The position numbers were made by a program, and so were the translations under genes. A DNA stretch of 39,520 nt from a virus: the IMG/VR virus record IMGVR_UViG_3300032092_002572, positions 1 to 39,520 of that record. The stretch is one strand, 5' to 3'. Within the stretch, counting starts at the first letter, position 1. Every line of letters starts with the position of its first letter. Under the pieces are notes generated by a model. That model was not told where the DNA came from. It worked only from the letters and a program-made list of their open reading frames with translations, and made no database searches. Below, piece after piece: positions 39,502 through 39,520 of the stretch.

Positions 39502-39520
39502 CGAAAACCAATCCGGGTTG
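39502..39520. other. End of window, no gene recognised
   Basis: The last 19 bases hold no start codon in a supported frame and no repeat of the left end. They are probably part of a regulatory gap leading to genes beyond the window. Confidence 0.5.

Noticed and set aside
1-39520. Terminal direct repeat or circular overlap
   Set aside because: The first and last tens of bases share no sequence by eye, and the first gene is cut, so completeness is not supported.
1-39520. tRNA genes, CRISPR arrays, integrase or insertion sequences
   Set aside because: No cloverleaf-like T-arm sequence, no regularly spaced repeat-spacer pattern, and no recombinase or transposase motifs were seen.

Overview
This window is a large piece of a tailed double-stranded DNA phage genome. 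It is podovirus-like and probably infects a member of the Bacteroidota. Phage identity rests on a large terminase, portal, scaffold-like protein, major capsid protein, a run of tail-hub genes and a very large polyvalent protein in the usual head-to-tail order. No tape measure, sheath or baseplate gene is seen, which favours a short tail. Host assignment rests on several copies of the promoter pattern TTG-N19/20-TAnnTTTG, which is the Bacteroidota pattern. It is supported by AT-rich upstream regions without Shine-Dalgarno sequences and by a VirE_N-type primase-helicase. The left end cuts through a gene and no terminal repeat was seen, so the window is probably not a complete genome.

Layout. 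From 29598 down to position 1 everything is on the minus strand. It starts with four small or unknown genes, one of which (28056..28859) looks like two GroES-like halves. Then come a 217-aa gene before terminase, the large terminase, portal, scaffold-like protein, major capsid protein, a terminator hairpin, an unknown protein, a fibre-like protein, three small tail-connector proteins, a 1462-aa tail-hub or beta-propeller-like protein, two probable ejected proteins, a 2240-aa polyvalent protein with zincin and RadC/JAB motifs, a ferritin-like protein, and a truncated coiled-coil protein. Most gene pairs overlap as TAATG or ATGA, so translation is probably coupled.

From 29675 to 38459 nearly all genes are on the plus strand. 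They include a small zinc-ribbon-like membrane protein, a replication initiator preceded by a structured leader with a terminator, a VirE_N primase fused to a DnaB-like helicase, an SSB with an acidic tail, a stand-alone DnaA domain IV-like protein, a metallophosphoesterase, a small HExxH protein and many short hypothetical genes, the last three being small membrane proteins. One isolated minus-strand gene (34333..34623) sits inside this block. From 39423 back to 38508 four small lysine-rich genes lie on the minus strand, converging on the plus block. They have their own promoter, and their terminator is embedded in the last plus gene.

Regulation. The two transcription blocks diverge from a compact switch region (29603..29670) full of inverted repeats, and both of its promoters predict almost leaderless mRNAs. 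A third promoter at 29863..29893, with a palindrome between its boxes, drives a leader of about 110 nt. That leader holds two hairpins and then a terminator ending five bases before the replication gene. A 10-nt stretch in the first hairpin is perfectly complementary to the terminator loop and arm, so the leader looks like an attenuator. The strongest leads are this leader, the phage ferritin, the tandem GroES-like protein, the tandem active/degenerate RadC domains, in-gene iteron-like repeats and the lysine-rich cassette. No DNA polymerase, endolysin, integrase, tRNA or CRISPR array was recognised.
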